This document shows positions 1-9,500 of a stretch of 64,000 nt of DNA, piece by piece. Under the pieces are notes generated by a model, which saw nothing but the letters and a program-made list of their open reading frames with translations, was not told the origin of the DNA and made no database searches. Source of the DNA: Streptomyces brasiliensis (GTDB taxonomy: Bacteria; Actinomycetota; Actinomycetes; Streptomycetales; Streptomycetaceae); the NCBI RefSeq assembly GCF_014647875.1, contig NZ_BMQA01000001.1:62001-126000 (forward strand), written 5' to 3'. Position numbers and translations under genes: made by a program. Numbering within the stretch: the first letter of the stretch is position 1; each line of letters opens with the position of its first letter.

Positions 1-92
1 AACGCCGGTGGGGAGCCGAGCAGCCGCTCGTACCAGGCCAGCGCCACTGCGTAGTCGTTCACTGGAATGCCTGCGAAGAGGTCGACGGCCAT
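1..92 (-). CDS. VOC (glyoxalase-fold) family protein, 3' end cut by window
   Basis: The minus strand from ATG at 92 reads MAVDLFAGIPVNDYAVALAW, followed by a tyrosine-rich YERLLG segment. This is the typical first beta-alpha unit of the vicinal oxygen chelate (glyoxalase/bleomycin-resistance) fold. Only about 30 residues fall inside the window and the rest lies before position 1. Members bind a divalent metal or a small ligand, but no substrate can be inferred from this stub. The ATG at 100 is in another frame and is not used. Confidence 0.6.
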   Translation of the reverse strand, partial: MAVDLFAGIPVNDYAVALAWYERLLGSPPA

Positions 93-157
93 GGCGCCAT
101 GGTAGGTCCCACTGGTTGGACGCTCTCGTTTCCAGTCCTCACCCGTGGCGGCTCAGG

Positions 158-400
158 TCGTGGAAGAAGTCCTCGATGACGTGGAGTCGTCCGGAGCCGG
201 CGGTTTCGTCGTGGACGTATTTGCCGACGGCGATGGAACTGACCGTGGTGGCCGTCGCCCCGGATCTCGGTGAGCGCTGTCTGGAGACCATCCACCAGGC
301 CAACTGGGTGCAGGACCTGTACGGCGACGACGTCCTCGACACGGAGGCGTCGGCCACGGCGGAATCCGTGTCGGGTGACACGGCCGGAACTTATCTCTGA
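158..400 (+). pseudogene. Frameshifted fragment of an unrecognised gene
   Basis: Two adjoining stretches in different plus frames both show coding-like third positions. The first includes VEEVLDDVESSGAGGFVVDV. The second starts at the ATG at 233 with MELTVVAVAPDLGERCLETI and ends at 400. Joined across a one-base shift near 230 they would give one polypeptide of about 80 residues. I do not recognise the family. It could also be chance coding-like sequence upstream of the MFS gene. Confidence 0.3.
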
Positions 401-558
401 TCGAGATGAGCGACATTCCCAATCATCGCCTCAGGCGGGGAAGCACACGCGGCGGCTCGACGCTGCACACTTCGTGACCGCATCGAGGACGCTGCCGGCC
501 ACCGCACCCTGCTTCCGCTCGAGCCGACCTCTCGGTTCGGCCGATCAAGAAGGCGCTC

Positions 559-1806
559 TTGTCCGCATCGTCAAAAATCCGAAGCCTCCGTATGCCCTCG
601 ATGGCGAAGACCTCGCACGACGTGCCGGGCAGACTGGTCGCACTCTTCGCCGTCGCCTCCGGTATGACGGTCGCCAACCTGTACTACGCCCAGCCACTGC
701 TGTCCTCGCTGAGCGTCGTCTTTCACGTCAGCGCGGCCACGGCGGGCACCCTGATCACGTTCACCCAGGTCGGGTACGTGATCGGCATGGTCTTTCTGGT
801 CCCGCTGGGCGACCGGCTGGAGAAGCGCAGTCTGATCACCGCCCTTCTGACCATCACCACGCTCGCCCTGGTGGCGGCCGGACTGGCCACCGGCTTCCCC
901 ATGCTGCTGATCGCCTCACTCATCAGCGGCGCCACCTCGGTGGTCGCCCAGATCCTGGTGCCGTTCGCCGCGAGCCTCGCTCCCGACCACACTCGCGGCC
1001 GCGTGGTCGGCCGGGTGATGAGCGGCCTCCTCGCCGGCATCCTCCTCTCCCGCACACTCAGCAGCCTGGTCTCCGACCTCGCCGGCTGGCGCGTCGTCTT
1101 CCTCGGCTCCGCCGCCCTCATGGCGGCCCTCGCCGTGGCCCTGCGCGCGGCCCTGCCGCGGCAGGCACCGACCACCGCCATCCCCTACCATCTCGTGCTG
1201 CGCTCCACCGTGCGGCTGATGCGTACGCATCCCGCCCTGGTGCGCCGCGGCCTCTACCAGGCAGCGATGTTCGGCGCGTTCAGCGCCTTCTGGACCACCG
1301 TCTCTTTCCTGCTGACCGGTCCCGGCTTCCACTACTCGCCGATCGGAGTCGGCATCTTCGCCCTCGTCGGCGCGGCCGGTGCCGCCATCGCCCCGTTCGC
1401 CGGGCACTGGGCCGACCGAGGACTCGTACGGCCCATGACGGGCGTCGCCCTCGCCGTCGCCGCGCTCGCCTTCACGGTCGCGGGATTCGGCCGGCACAGC
1501 ATCATCCTGATCGCCCTGGCCGCGATCTTCATCGACATGGCCGTACAGACCACACTCATCCTCGGCCAGCACACCGTCTACCAGCTCGACCCCGCCGCCC
1601 GCGCCCGCCTCAACAGCGCCTTCATCGCCACGTTCTTCGTCGGCGGCGCGCTCGGAGCCCAGTTCGGATCCGTCGTGTACCACATGGAAGGCTGGACCGG
1701 CCTCACCGTCCTGGGCGCCGTCCTCCCCCTGATCGGCCTTCTCTACTGGACCACGGAACGCCGACAGCACCGGTCGGCCAAGTCAGCAGGCACGACGGCC
1801 ACATAG
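559..1806 (+). CDS. MFS transporter, drug-efflux type
   Basis: This 415-residue membrane protein has about 12 hydrophobic segments in two halves, the length of a classical 12-TM major facilitator. The loop after TM2 holds the MFS signature region (PLGDRLEKRS), and a degenerate copy (AGHWADRG) follows in the second half. It resembles proton-driven exporters of the YnfM/AraJ kind, whose substrates cannot be predicted. TTG at 559 has AAGAAGG five bases upstream. ATG codons at 592 and 601 are alternatives without a good ribosome site. A decayed copy of the last 25 codons lies at 3626-3712. Confidence 0.85.
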   Translation: MSASSKIRSLRMPSMAKTSHDVPGRLVALFAVASGMTVANLYYAQPLLSSLSVVFHVSAATAGTLITFTQVGYVIGMVFLVPLGDRLEKRSLITALLTITTLALVAAGLATGFPMLLIASLISGATSVVAQILVPFAASLAPDHTRGRVVGRVMSGLLAGILLSRTLSSLVSDLAGWRVVFLGSAALMAALAVALRAALPRQAPTTAIPYHLVLRSTVRLMRTHPALVRRGLYQAAMFGAFSAFWTTVSFLLTGPGFHYSPIGVGIFALVGAAGAAIAPFAGHWADRGLVRPMTGVALAVAALAFTVAGFGRHSIILIALAAIFIDMAVQTTLILGQHTVYQLDPAARARLNSAFIATFFVGGALGAQFGSVVYHMEGWTGLTVLGAVLPLIGLLYWTTERRQHRSAKSAGTTAT

Positions 1807-1882
1807 CCGGAGCCAACGCCCACAGCGCCGCCAAGGCGGCCGAGTGGAGCCTCACCAACGGCGTCGCCCGGCGGCGGTCATG

Positions 1883-2539
1883 TCAGACGTGTGCGAGGAG
1901 GCGCTCCAGCGGCCGGGGAACGCGCTCGAGGTCCAGGTGCGCGACCAGAGCCTGGGCGTAGAGGGCCTTGCGACCGCTGTGCGTGCCCATGAAGCGCCGC
2001 AGCTGGTGCTCCACGGGCCGTTCCCGCTGGGCCGGCTGGCCCTGGAAGGTGCGGAAGGGGCGCGTCTCGCCCTGGGCATCGATCACGCGCTGCACGCCCT
2101 CGGCGCCCAGAGCGCGTATCAGCTCGTCCTCGAGGTCGGCGACGCACACGTGGAAGCCCAGTGTCTCCAGTCCGGCGCGGGTGAGTCCGGACCCGAGGCC
2201 GACCCGCTCCAGATGACGCCGGAAATGCCGTTCCTCGCCGATGTCGCAGAGACCGGCCAGCGGGAGGTCCAGCCCCGGAGGACCGCACACGTCCAGGAAG
2301 CGCCCGATGCTCGTCGCACCTCCGAGCGGTACCACGGCCACACCCTCCGCTCCGAGGTCGCGGCCGTATCGCGTGCCCAGTGCTTCGAGCGCGAACTGAT
2401 CACTGCTCCCCTCGACCAGCACGATCGTCCGCACACCGCCGCCGGCCAGCTCCCGCGCCACTGCGGCGGCCGTATCCGCCCCCGCCCCGCCGGCCGCCCA
2501 CGCGACCAACGCCAGGCGGAATCGCCTCAACTCGTCCAC
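1883..2539 (-). CDS. TOPRIM-like nucleotidyl transferase/hydrolase domain protein
   Basis: This 218-residue soluble protein starts with VDELRRFRLALVAWAAGG and contains RTIVLVEGSSDQFALEAL. That is the E-G-x-x-D core of a TOPRIM fold, as in OLD-family nucleases and primases. A second acidic site is suggested by LAGLCDIGEE. TOPRIM domains bind Mg2+ through such acidic residues to cut or join phosphodiesters, but this protein lacks the ATPase half of OLD proteins, so its role is unknown. The GTG at 2539 has GAGG six bases upstream. It runs convergently towards the MFS gene. Confidence 0.7.
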   Translation of the reverse strand: MDELRRFRLALVAWAAGGAGADTAAAVARELAGGGVRTIVLVEGSSDQFALEALGTRYGRDLGAEGVAVVPLGGATSIGRFLDVCGPPGLDLPLAGLCDIGEERHFRRHLERVGLGSGLTRAGLETLGFHVCVADLEDELIRALGAEGVQRVIDAQGETRPFRTFQGQPAQRERPVEHQLRRFMGTHSGRKALYAQALVAHLDLERVPRPLERLLAHV

Positions 2540-2712
2540 GAGACCTCGCTTCCCGACGCCATCGTGGCACGGCCGCGATTCCGTGCGCACGCACGTTTTC
2601 CGGGGGCGACGGATCAAGGAGCCGGCGCCGGAAATGTGTCGCGCCTCGTGAGGGCGAGCCGTTGGCCTCCGGCTGAGCGGAGCGAGGTACGTGACCGCGA
2701 AGGGGGGCGGGC

Positions 2713-3369
2713 ATGGAGACACCGCGTGCGGACGGACCGTCTGGGCCTGCTGCTCGACCAGTTCGACAAGGCCAGGGAGACGGCAGGTACGGCTGACCGG
2801 CCTCAGCGACGAGGAATACCTGTGGGAGCCGTGCCCGGTTGCTGGTCGATCCGGCGCCGGAACGAGGTGACGACGCCCAGGGCGTTCGGGCCGGACGTCT
2901 GGGTGCTCGATCAAGGCGCCCCGGAGATCCCGGCAGGCGAGTACGCAGAGGTCGCCCGGCAGGCCGCCGACGGCATGACCGTCGCCAGGATCGCCGAGGA
3001 CTGGAGCGTGAGCGCCGAGCGGGTCGAGCAGGTCCTCGCCCACACGGGTGCGCCAGAGCCCGACGAGGTACCGGTCACGACCATCGCGTGGCGGCGGCAC
3101 CTGCACTTCTGTTTCGCGGGCGAATGGGAGTGGACCTTCGGTGAGCGGCGGCAGGAGCCGAAGCTGTTGGTCGACTTCACCCCTTCCGCGGACCTGGCGC
3201 TCGAGCGGTCCTGGGCGCTGATCGACCGCCGGCGCGACCACGTCGCCACCATCACCGAAGAGCAGCTCGGCACGGTCGGCTTCCCGCTACCCGTACGGCT
3301 CCGCGCCCGACGATCCGTTCGTCTCCGTGCTGTGCGGAGCCAACTTCGAGACGCCCGCCCGGATTGACA
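2713..3369 (+). pseudogene. DinB_2-type protein, multiply frameshifted
   Basis: An ATG at 2713 follows a good ribosome site (AGGGGGG). Pieces of one DinB-fold protein then appear in successive frames: LGLLLDQFDKARE, LTGLSDEEYLWEP, VPGCWSIRRRNEVTTP, a long block with LHFCFAGEWEWTFGERR, then RYPYGSAPDDPFVSVL. At least three frame changes are needed (near 2740-2800, 2835 and 3285), and the usual C-terminal helix is missing. Intact relatives are DinB-like proteins of about 200 residues, many of them metal- and thiol-dependent. The number of lesions suggests a true pseudogene rather than one sequencing error. Confidence 0.7.
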
Positions 3370-3625
3370 ACTCCCTGCCATTGCCGGGGCGTTGGCCGGG
3401 CGAGCCGAACTCGCGGGCCCGGGCGCGAGGATCGGCGGCTCGGCGATCGGGGAGGCGCCGCCTCCGCGGACCCGGTCCCGCGCTCTTTCGCTGACGCCGT
3501 GGGGCACGCCGAGCGGGCACCGGAATCTGCGCGCCGACGGTCGCCCAGACCGCCGACCCCGGGCGACAGCACGGGGGCGCGTCCCGAGTCGCGACAAAGC
3601 ACCGGCCGGGTCGGCACCCCGCCCA

Positions 3626-3712
3626 TCCTTTCCCTCCCCCTGATCGCCCTTCCCCACTGGTCCACAGAACGCCGACAGCGGGGGCCGGCCAAGGCGAGCA
3701 CGACGGACATGC
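3626..3712 (+). pseudogene. Remnant of an MFS transporter C-terminus (copy of the 559-1806 gene's end)
   Basis: The frame here reads SLPLIALPHWSTERRQRGPA. The upstream MFS gene ends LPLIGLLYWTTERRQHRSAK. The DNA matches closely too (ctgatcg.ccttc, actgg.ccac.gaacgccgacag). Nothing upstream of 3626 resembles the rest of a transporter, so only the tail survives. It is either the scar of a duplication that spanned the TOPRIM and DinB genes, or the end of a second, lost transporter. Confidence 0.6.
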
Positions 3713-3766
3713 GACACCGGCCAACTGTGAGGTGCTCACCTTCGGGGCCCCGCCCGTGCTGAAACG

Positions 3767-3807
3767 CCCCCGGCGGGCTCGCGCACCTTTCGCGAGCCCG
3801 CCGGGGG
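3767..3807. terminator. Strong hairpin, likely bidirectional terminator
   Basis: A perfect 17-bp inverted repeat (3767-3783 with 3791-3807) surrounds a 7-base loop. It lies 15 bases past the stop of the minus-strand phospholipase tail and is followed on that strand by gcgttt. The plus-strand MFS remnant also ends just before it. Confidence 0.75.
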
Positions 3808-3821
3808 TTGTGGAGTGCGGG

Positions 3822-4505
3822 TCAGCTGATCCGGCCCGCGTAGCGGTAGCCGTCGGCGGCGGTGACGATCACGTCGTAGTAGCCGTCGCCGTTCGTCGGC
3901 CACTCCACGACGGTGGGCGCGCCCTGGTCGGCGTACACCGTCTTGTGACCGCCCTCGAAGTCGTTGGCGGTGAGGGTGAAGCGGACCTGGTCGCGGCCGC
4001 CGTTGGACAGCTGCAGCCGCAACGTGCGGTGGCCGGGCACGAGTCCGGCCTTGACCTGCGGGACGGCACCGGCGTTCCGGCCGCCCGGGACGACGGTTCC
4101 GGCGAAGGACCGTACGAAGCGGTCCGGGCCGTAGACGCTGAAGGAGTACTTCCCGTCCGTCGTCGCGGTGTCCCACACGTAGCTCTTCGCGCCGTCCTTG
4201 GTGACGGTGAACGGCGTCCCCGCGAATTCCCGGTACGCGTCCGGGAACACCTGCATGCTCACGCCCTGCGAGCCCTCGTTGGTGAGGGCCGCGGTGACCT
4301 TCCCGCTGGAGCGGTCGACGGTCACGGTGGCGTGCTGCTGGTAGGGAACGGGCCGCACCTTCAGACGACCGGACGGCGGCACCGGCAGCGCCTGCTTCCC
4401 GGCGGCCGGGATCGCGTTGGCGATCGACGGCAGGGTCCGGTCGTGCTCCGCGGCTGCGACGAGCACGTCGACCGAGGGGAGTTCGTTCGAGTTCGCCGAC
4501 GACCG
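3822..4505 (-). pseudogene. C-terminal part of a phosphocholine-specific phospholipase C
   Basis: The frame is open from just after a TAG at 4506-4508 and ends at 3822. It encodes about 225 residues matching the paired beta-sandwich C-terminal domains (PLC_C repeats) of the large secreted bacterial phospholipases C. Examples are VSMQVFPDAYREFAGTPFTV and LQLSNGGRDQVRFTLTANDF. The N-terminal catalytic phosphoesterase domain of about 450 residues is absent, and upstream DNA encodes unrelated fragments. The best start inside is GTG at 4466, with no clear ribosome site. I infer a 5'-truncated remnant rather than a free-standing protein. Confidence 0.65.
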
Positions 4506-4760
4506 CTACCGTCCCGACATGGTCACGTTCTTCGTCCACGACGAGCGACCTCGCGTCACTCCCGACGCGGGGGACTGAGCCGCCAAGCGGCGTGCCCCAC
4601 AAGCGCCTGCCCACGATCAGGTCGGTGGAGTCGTGGAACGCCGGGATGCGGTTCAGCGTGCGCACCAAGCCTGCGGGACGGCCGGTTCGGTACAGGGTTC
4701 GCGCCCAGGCACTGGACGACACCGGAGGTACGCGAACGGCACACCGGGCGCCGTGTCCTC
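4440..4760. other. Junction of unrelated gene fragments
   Basis: Between the phospholipase remnant and the next terminator are two short coding-like stretches. On the plus strand one ends at TGA 4576-4578 and contains FEFADDRYRPDMVTFFVHDE; I do not recognise it. On the minus strand about 4590-4735 reads LYRTGRPAGLVRTLNRIPAF. This resembles the N-terminus of small deazaflavin-dependent nitroreductase-like proteins (LYRTGRPNALARALNR in the family as I recall it), but it soon diverges. Both have high G/C at third positions and no complete reading frame. Confidence 0.3.
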
Positions 4761-4830
4761 CGCATCACGCACCCCACCGAGGACCCTGCCGGCCCATCGG
4801 CCTGAGATGCCTCGCGCGGAGTCGACGGAG

Positions 4831-4866
4831 GGCTCCCCGCAATCGTGGCGAGTATTGCGGGGAGCC
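4831..4866 (-). terminator. Rho-independent-type hairpin after the phosphodiester glycosidase gene
   Basis: A perfect 12-bp inverted repeat (ggctccccgcaa, 4831-4842, with 4855-4866) has a 12-base loop. It sits 15 bases downstream of the stop of the minus-strand gene ending at 4881. Confidence 0.7.
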
Positions 4867-4880
4867 GTCGTTGAGACCCG

Positions 4881-6509
4881 TCAGTGGGCCTGGGCGGGCA
4901 GCACCTGGATGGTGCCGCCGACCGCCCGCTCGCCCGTCGCGTCCGAAGGCTTGTTGACCAGGACGCCGCCCACAGCCATGGCGGTCGAGCCGCCACCGTC
5001 GAGGTTGAGTGCATCCACGGCGCCGAGCGAGCGCATGAAGGCCGCGGCCTCCTGGAGGGTGAAGCCCTCGCTGCCGCCGGACTGACGGCCGTCCACCGTG
5101 GCCAGGATCAGCCGGCCCCGGGCGTCGACGCCGGCCATGGTGCGCGGCTGCCGGGTGTTCGCCCAGGCGTAGCCGAAGGAAAGGTCCTGCGGGTCGACCA
5201 CGCCCTCGGCCGCCGCGTCGATGCTGATGCGGCCGTCACGCACGAGGGTGGGGGCGGCGCTGACGATGCTGTCGTCGCCGTCGAGGGGCACACGCCCGCC
5301 CTCCGTGTCGCGGACGACCTCCGACACGCCGATCCGCTGTCCGGTCCCGGCGTGAGCGGTCAGCCAGTCGGCAGCCGATCCGATGCCCTGGAGCACCGTT
5401 CCACCGACCGGGACCGTGCCCCCGCGCGCACCCGCCGACACCACACGGCCGGCGCCGTCCAGCACGACCTGCGTGCCGGGTCCGGTGGGCAGCGGCTCCT
5501 CGAACGCGTCGGTGAACAGCACCAGATCGTCCGTCGCCTTGCACGTGACGTCCTGCCAGGGCAGCTCGCTCGGGGTCCCGCCCGGACGTCCGCAGTCCCG
5601 GATGAGCCCGGGCACCCGGTTGATGCCCTGGGCCTGGTAGCGGGCCGCGCCCGCACGCACCGTGACGGTCGTCGTCAGGTCCGCCACCCGCACGTGCCGG
5701 CCGCCGTCGCCGATGATCAGCGACGCCCGCGATCCGGCTGCCATCGACTCCAGCCGCCCGCGGTCCGCGCTGAGGCCCGACTGCGTGCCCTGCACGCCGT
5801 CGGCGTTGGAGGTGACGAAGAACCCGGCGTTGACGCCGACCAGGGAGCCGAGCTTCGCCGCGACCGACGACGTGGTCACCCGCTGCGCGACGTTGCCGTC
5901 GTGGGTGCCCTCGACCGTGCCGGTGAAGGCGTGCGGATCGATGACCGCGACGTGCACGTTCTCCCGGTCGGCGGGCTGCTCGGCGTCGTAGCCGGTCCAG
6001 TCGGCCGAGGTGTGGAAGCCCGCCGCCGTGACCGCCCGGGCGGCGGTCTGGGCGTCCGCCTGGGTGGCGTACGAACCGATCCTCACCCGCACGCCCATGA
6101 CACCGCGCGGGGTGTCGGCGTAGTCGGGCCAGCGCACCGTCTCCACCCGCGGTTCGAAGCCGCCGGCGCGCAGCTGCTGCGCCGTGGTGTCGGCCCAGGA
6201 CTGCGGGCCCACCGCCGCCCAGGTCGCGGCGCCGCTGAGGCGGCCGGTGGCCGGGGCCTGAACGGTGACCGTCCAGAACGGCTTGGCAGCAGCGTTGTCG
6301 ATGGTGGCACTGCGCACCTGCACGCCGGGCGCGACCGTCTGCGTCGTCCACGCGGGGGTGTTCAGGGCCGGGGTGGCCGTCGTGGCGACGGGCGGGGCGG
6401 CCTGCGCCGTCTCCCAGATCCCGCCCGAGGTGACGACGGCCAGCACGGCTGCGGTGCTCAGCAGGAGCCGTGCCCGCGCTGCGGACCGGGTGGTGTACTT
6501 GTGGATCAT
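4881..6509 (-). CDS. Secreted phosphodiester glycosidase (NAGPA-like) with a SPOR-like repeat
   Basis: This 542-residue protein starts at ATG 6509 with GAGAGGAAACC just upstream. Residues 1-39 form a Sec-type signal peptide ending near TAQA. Around residues 100-155 a SPOR-like segment (VRIGSYATQADAQTAARAV) could bind denuded peptidoglycan. The rest is the phosphodiester glycosidase domain (formerly DUF2233) with GVNAGFF and the C-terminal ALNLDGGGSTAMAV motif. The family is typified by the mammalian enzyme that uncovers mannose-6-phosphate by removing GlcNAc from a phosphodiester. A bacterial wall-polymer or glycolipid substrate is an inference. The neighbouring gene carries a second domain of this type. 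Confidence 0.85.
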   Translation of the reverse strand: MIHKYTTRSAARARLLLSTAAVLAVVTSGGIWETAQAAPPVATTATPALNTPAWTTQTVAPGVQVRSATIDNAAAKPFWTVTVQAPATGRLSGAATWAAVGPQSWADTTAQQLRAGGFEPRVETVRWPDYADTPRGVMGVRVRIGSYATQADAQTAARAVTAAGFHTSADWTGYDAEQPADRENVHVAVIDPHAFTGTVEGTHDGNVAQRVTTSSVAAKLGSLVGVNAGFFVTSNADGVQGTQSGLSADRGRLESMAAGSRASLIIGDGGRHVRVADLTTTVTVRAGAARYQAQGINRVPGLIRDCGRPGGTPSELPWQDVTCKATDDLVLFTDAFEEPLPTGPGTQVVLDGAGRVVSAGARGGTVPVGGTVLQGIGSAADWLTAHAGTGQRIGVSEVVRDTEGGRVPLDGDDSIVSAAPTLVRDGRISIDAAAEGVVDPQDLSFGYAWANTRQPRTMAGVDARGRLILATVDGRQSGGSEGFTLQEAAAFMRSLGAVDALNLDGGGSTAMAVGGVLVNKPSDATGERAVGGTIQVLPAQAH

Positions 6510-6592
6510 GGTTTCCTCTCGATTCCACGGCGAGGGGGACTGTGCGGAACGGCCGCCGACTGCCGTTGCCTGCACTGGACTTCGATGCACGT

Positions 6593-9500
6593 TCACGGGT
6601 GGCGTACCGTGATCGTCCGCTCTGTGGTGACGCCGTTGACCGTCACGCGCAGTAGCGCGGTGCCGGCGCGCAGCGCGGTCAGCCGCCCCGTCGCCGGGTC
6701 GTAGGAGACCACTTGGTTGCCGTGGTGGTCGCCTCCCGCCCCGTCCGGGTCCGCCACCTGGACGCGCGTGCCGGACCAGATCGCGCTGACCGGCCAGGCC
6801 ACCGGGACGGTGCGGGTACCGTCCTGGACGACCGTCGCGGACGCGTCCGCCAGGTCACCGACGGCCAGGGTGTCCGGCGCGCTGAGGTTCACCGCGTCGG
6901 CGCGAGTGTGCACCTCCGCCCGCAGCCAGGTCTCGGAGTCGCCGGACGGCACGTCGAACGGGTCCTTGATACGTCCGTCCGCCGGGTCGATGCCCAGCAT
7001 CGTCCAGCCGGTGAAGCCGCCGTTGTCGGGCGTACTGGCGGGATTCTTGCCGGAGTTGCCGTTCACCAGGTACGGCACGCCGTCGATCGATGTCGCGGAG
7101 AACGCTCCGACGTGGCCGGCGACGAACGCGGCGGACTTGTGGCCCTCGGTCCGGAAGCCGGCGAGCCACTGCTCGACCAGCGCGGCCTCCTTGCGGTCGC
7201 CGAGCTGGCTGGCCTTGTCCGTCAGGGGGTCCTCGGTCGGGTGATGCTCGAGCACCACGACACCGCTGACCGAGCGGTCGGTGGCTGCCGAAGCGAGCTG
7301 GTCGTGCAGCAGCTGGAGCTGGGCGAAGCCGCCGCCGCGCAGGGTGCCGCTGGAGGTGTCGAGGGTGATGAAGCGGGTGCCCTGGACGTCGAAGACCGAC
7401 GTCGTGTCGCCGAAGGCGGCCTTGAAGTTGACGGTGGTTCCGAGGCCCATCACCTCGTGGTTGCCGGGGACGTAGTGCCACGGGACGGTGCCGCCGGTGC
7501 GGGCGTCGAACTCGTCGAGGAGCGTGCGTGCGAGCGCGAAGTCCTCCGGCGATCCCTCGTCGACGAGGTCGCCGTCGATGACCAGCAGGTCCGGCTTGGC
7601 ATCGGCGATCTCCGCAAGGGTCCGGCGGGCCGCCTGGACCTGCGGGCTGTCGGGGTCACGGGCGACGAACTGGGCATCGGACATGACGGCGACGCGCAGC
7701 GGACGGCCGTCCACGGTGCCGTCGGTCACCACCACCGGGTCGGCGACCTTCGGCTGGGCGGGCAGCTCCACGTCGGGGGCGACCTTGACCTTGAGGTCGC
7801 TGACGGTGACCTGGCCGGTGTACGAGCGTGCCGCGCTGGTCTCCAGCAGCCGTACCCGCTGGAACGTGATCGGGTAGGGGGTGCCCACGGGCACCGGGAA
7901 CTCGACCTTGCGCCAGCCGGTCCAGGTGATCAGGGGGCCGTCGAGGTTGGCGGTCACGCCCGCGCCCGTGCGGTACTGCAGGCGGGGCCACTCGCCGTTG
8001 CCGTCGCCGTTGATCCACATGGTGACGGACTGCGGCTGGCCGGGCAGCTGGATCTGCTGCGGCGGCACGGCGTACTGACCACGCGTGGCGGTGGACTTGG
8101 TGAAGTCGTACGTCAGCTTCAGGCCGGGCGAGCCGTCGTGGCCGGGGGCCGGGGTGACCGAGCCGCCGGGGGCACGGTCGTTGGCCGAGGTCCAGGAGGC
8201 GGCGTCGGAGAGGTCCGCGAAGGTCTTCTCGGCCAGGCCTACAGTGACGGCCACGTCGGTGGTCATCTTGCCGACCGTCAGGTGCAGCGTGGCGGAGGCG
8301 CCGTCGGCGAGGCCGCGTACGGTGAACGTGGCGTCGTCGGCGGGCTGCACCGAGACGACGCCCTCGCCGCCGGTGACCTTGACGTCGGACGCCTCGATCG
8401 GGGCGGTGTCGCCGAGGGCGTCGTAGCCGGTGACCGTCAGACGGGCGGTGTCGTCGACGCCGTCCAGCGCCACGAGGCTGCTGGTCGGGGCGATCCGGAC
8501 CGCGGGCGCGAGGACGGTCAGCTCCGCCGATCCGGTGGCACCGTGGGCGGAGGACGCCATCAGGCGGGTGGTGCCGGAGTGCTTTCCGGTGACGACGGCG
8601 GTGGCGTCCTGTCCGGAGAGGACCGACACCTGGTCGTCGCCGCGCCAGTGCACCCGGCCTGCGGGCACGGGCGCGTACGTCTCGTCGTGGGCGAGTGCCC
8701 GCACGGTGCGGTGCAGTCCCGGGAAGACCTTGTCGGAGCGGTCCGCGGTGAGTGCGGGAACGACGCGGAAGCCGCGCACCGTGCCGGAGCCGGGCGCCGC
8801 GAACAGGCCGAGGCCGTTGGCGACCTGCCTCTCCGAGCCGTCCGAGGGGCTGTTGATGAGGCCCGTCACGCTCTCGCCGGGCAGCCGGGCGGCCATGGTG
8901 GTGGAGCCGCCGCCGTCCATGTTCAGGGCGTTCCGGGCGCCGAGGCCCTTCATGAAGTCGCCCAGTTCGTTGAGGTCCATGCCACGGCTGTCGGTCTGCT
9001 TGCCGTCGATCGCGACCAGGTACATGGTGCGGCCGTCGGCGGAGAAGCCCACGCTGGTGCGCGAGGTGGCGGTGACGGTGTCGCCGTCGGTGAAGTGCTT
9101 CACCTCGCCGTCCGCGACCAGGACCTGGCCGCCGCCGACGGCGACCGCCACGTCGCCGAAGTCGGCGCGCGGACGGTAGGCGACGGTGACCGCGTCCCCG
9201 GGGACGAGTCCGGCCAGGGCGTCGGCGCCCGCCTCGCGGCCCAGCAGCACGCTGGTGCCCGCTGGGATCGGGCCGTCGCTGACGGACGTGTGCACCTCGG
9301 TGACCTTGCCGTCGCGCAGCCACACCTCGGTGACCCGGTCCGCGCCGCTCACCGGCTTGGTCCGCGGGGACGGCCCCCACTGGTCGGTGAACAGGCCGAT
9401 GCCGCCGGCCGCCAGGACCGGGGAATTGACGCCGGACAGCTTCAGGTGCTGCGTGCCGCCGACCGTCGCCTCGCCCTCCAGGAACACCTGGGCGAGCCAG

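Noticed and set aside
1844..3367. A 507-codon plus-strand frame covering the TOPRIM gene and the DinB remnant
   Set aside because: The first two thirds are antisense to the TOPRIM gene. Only the last part is DinB-derived, and that needs frame changes on both sides.
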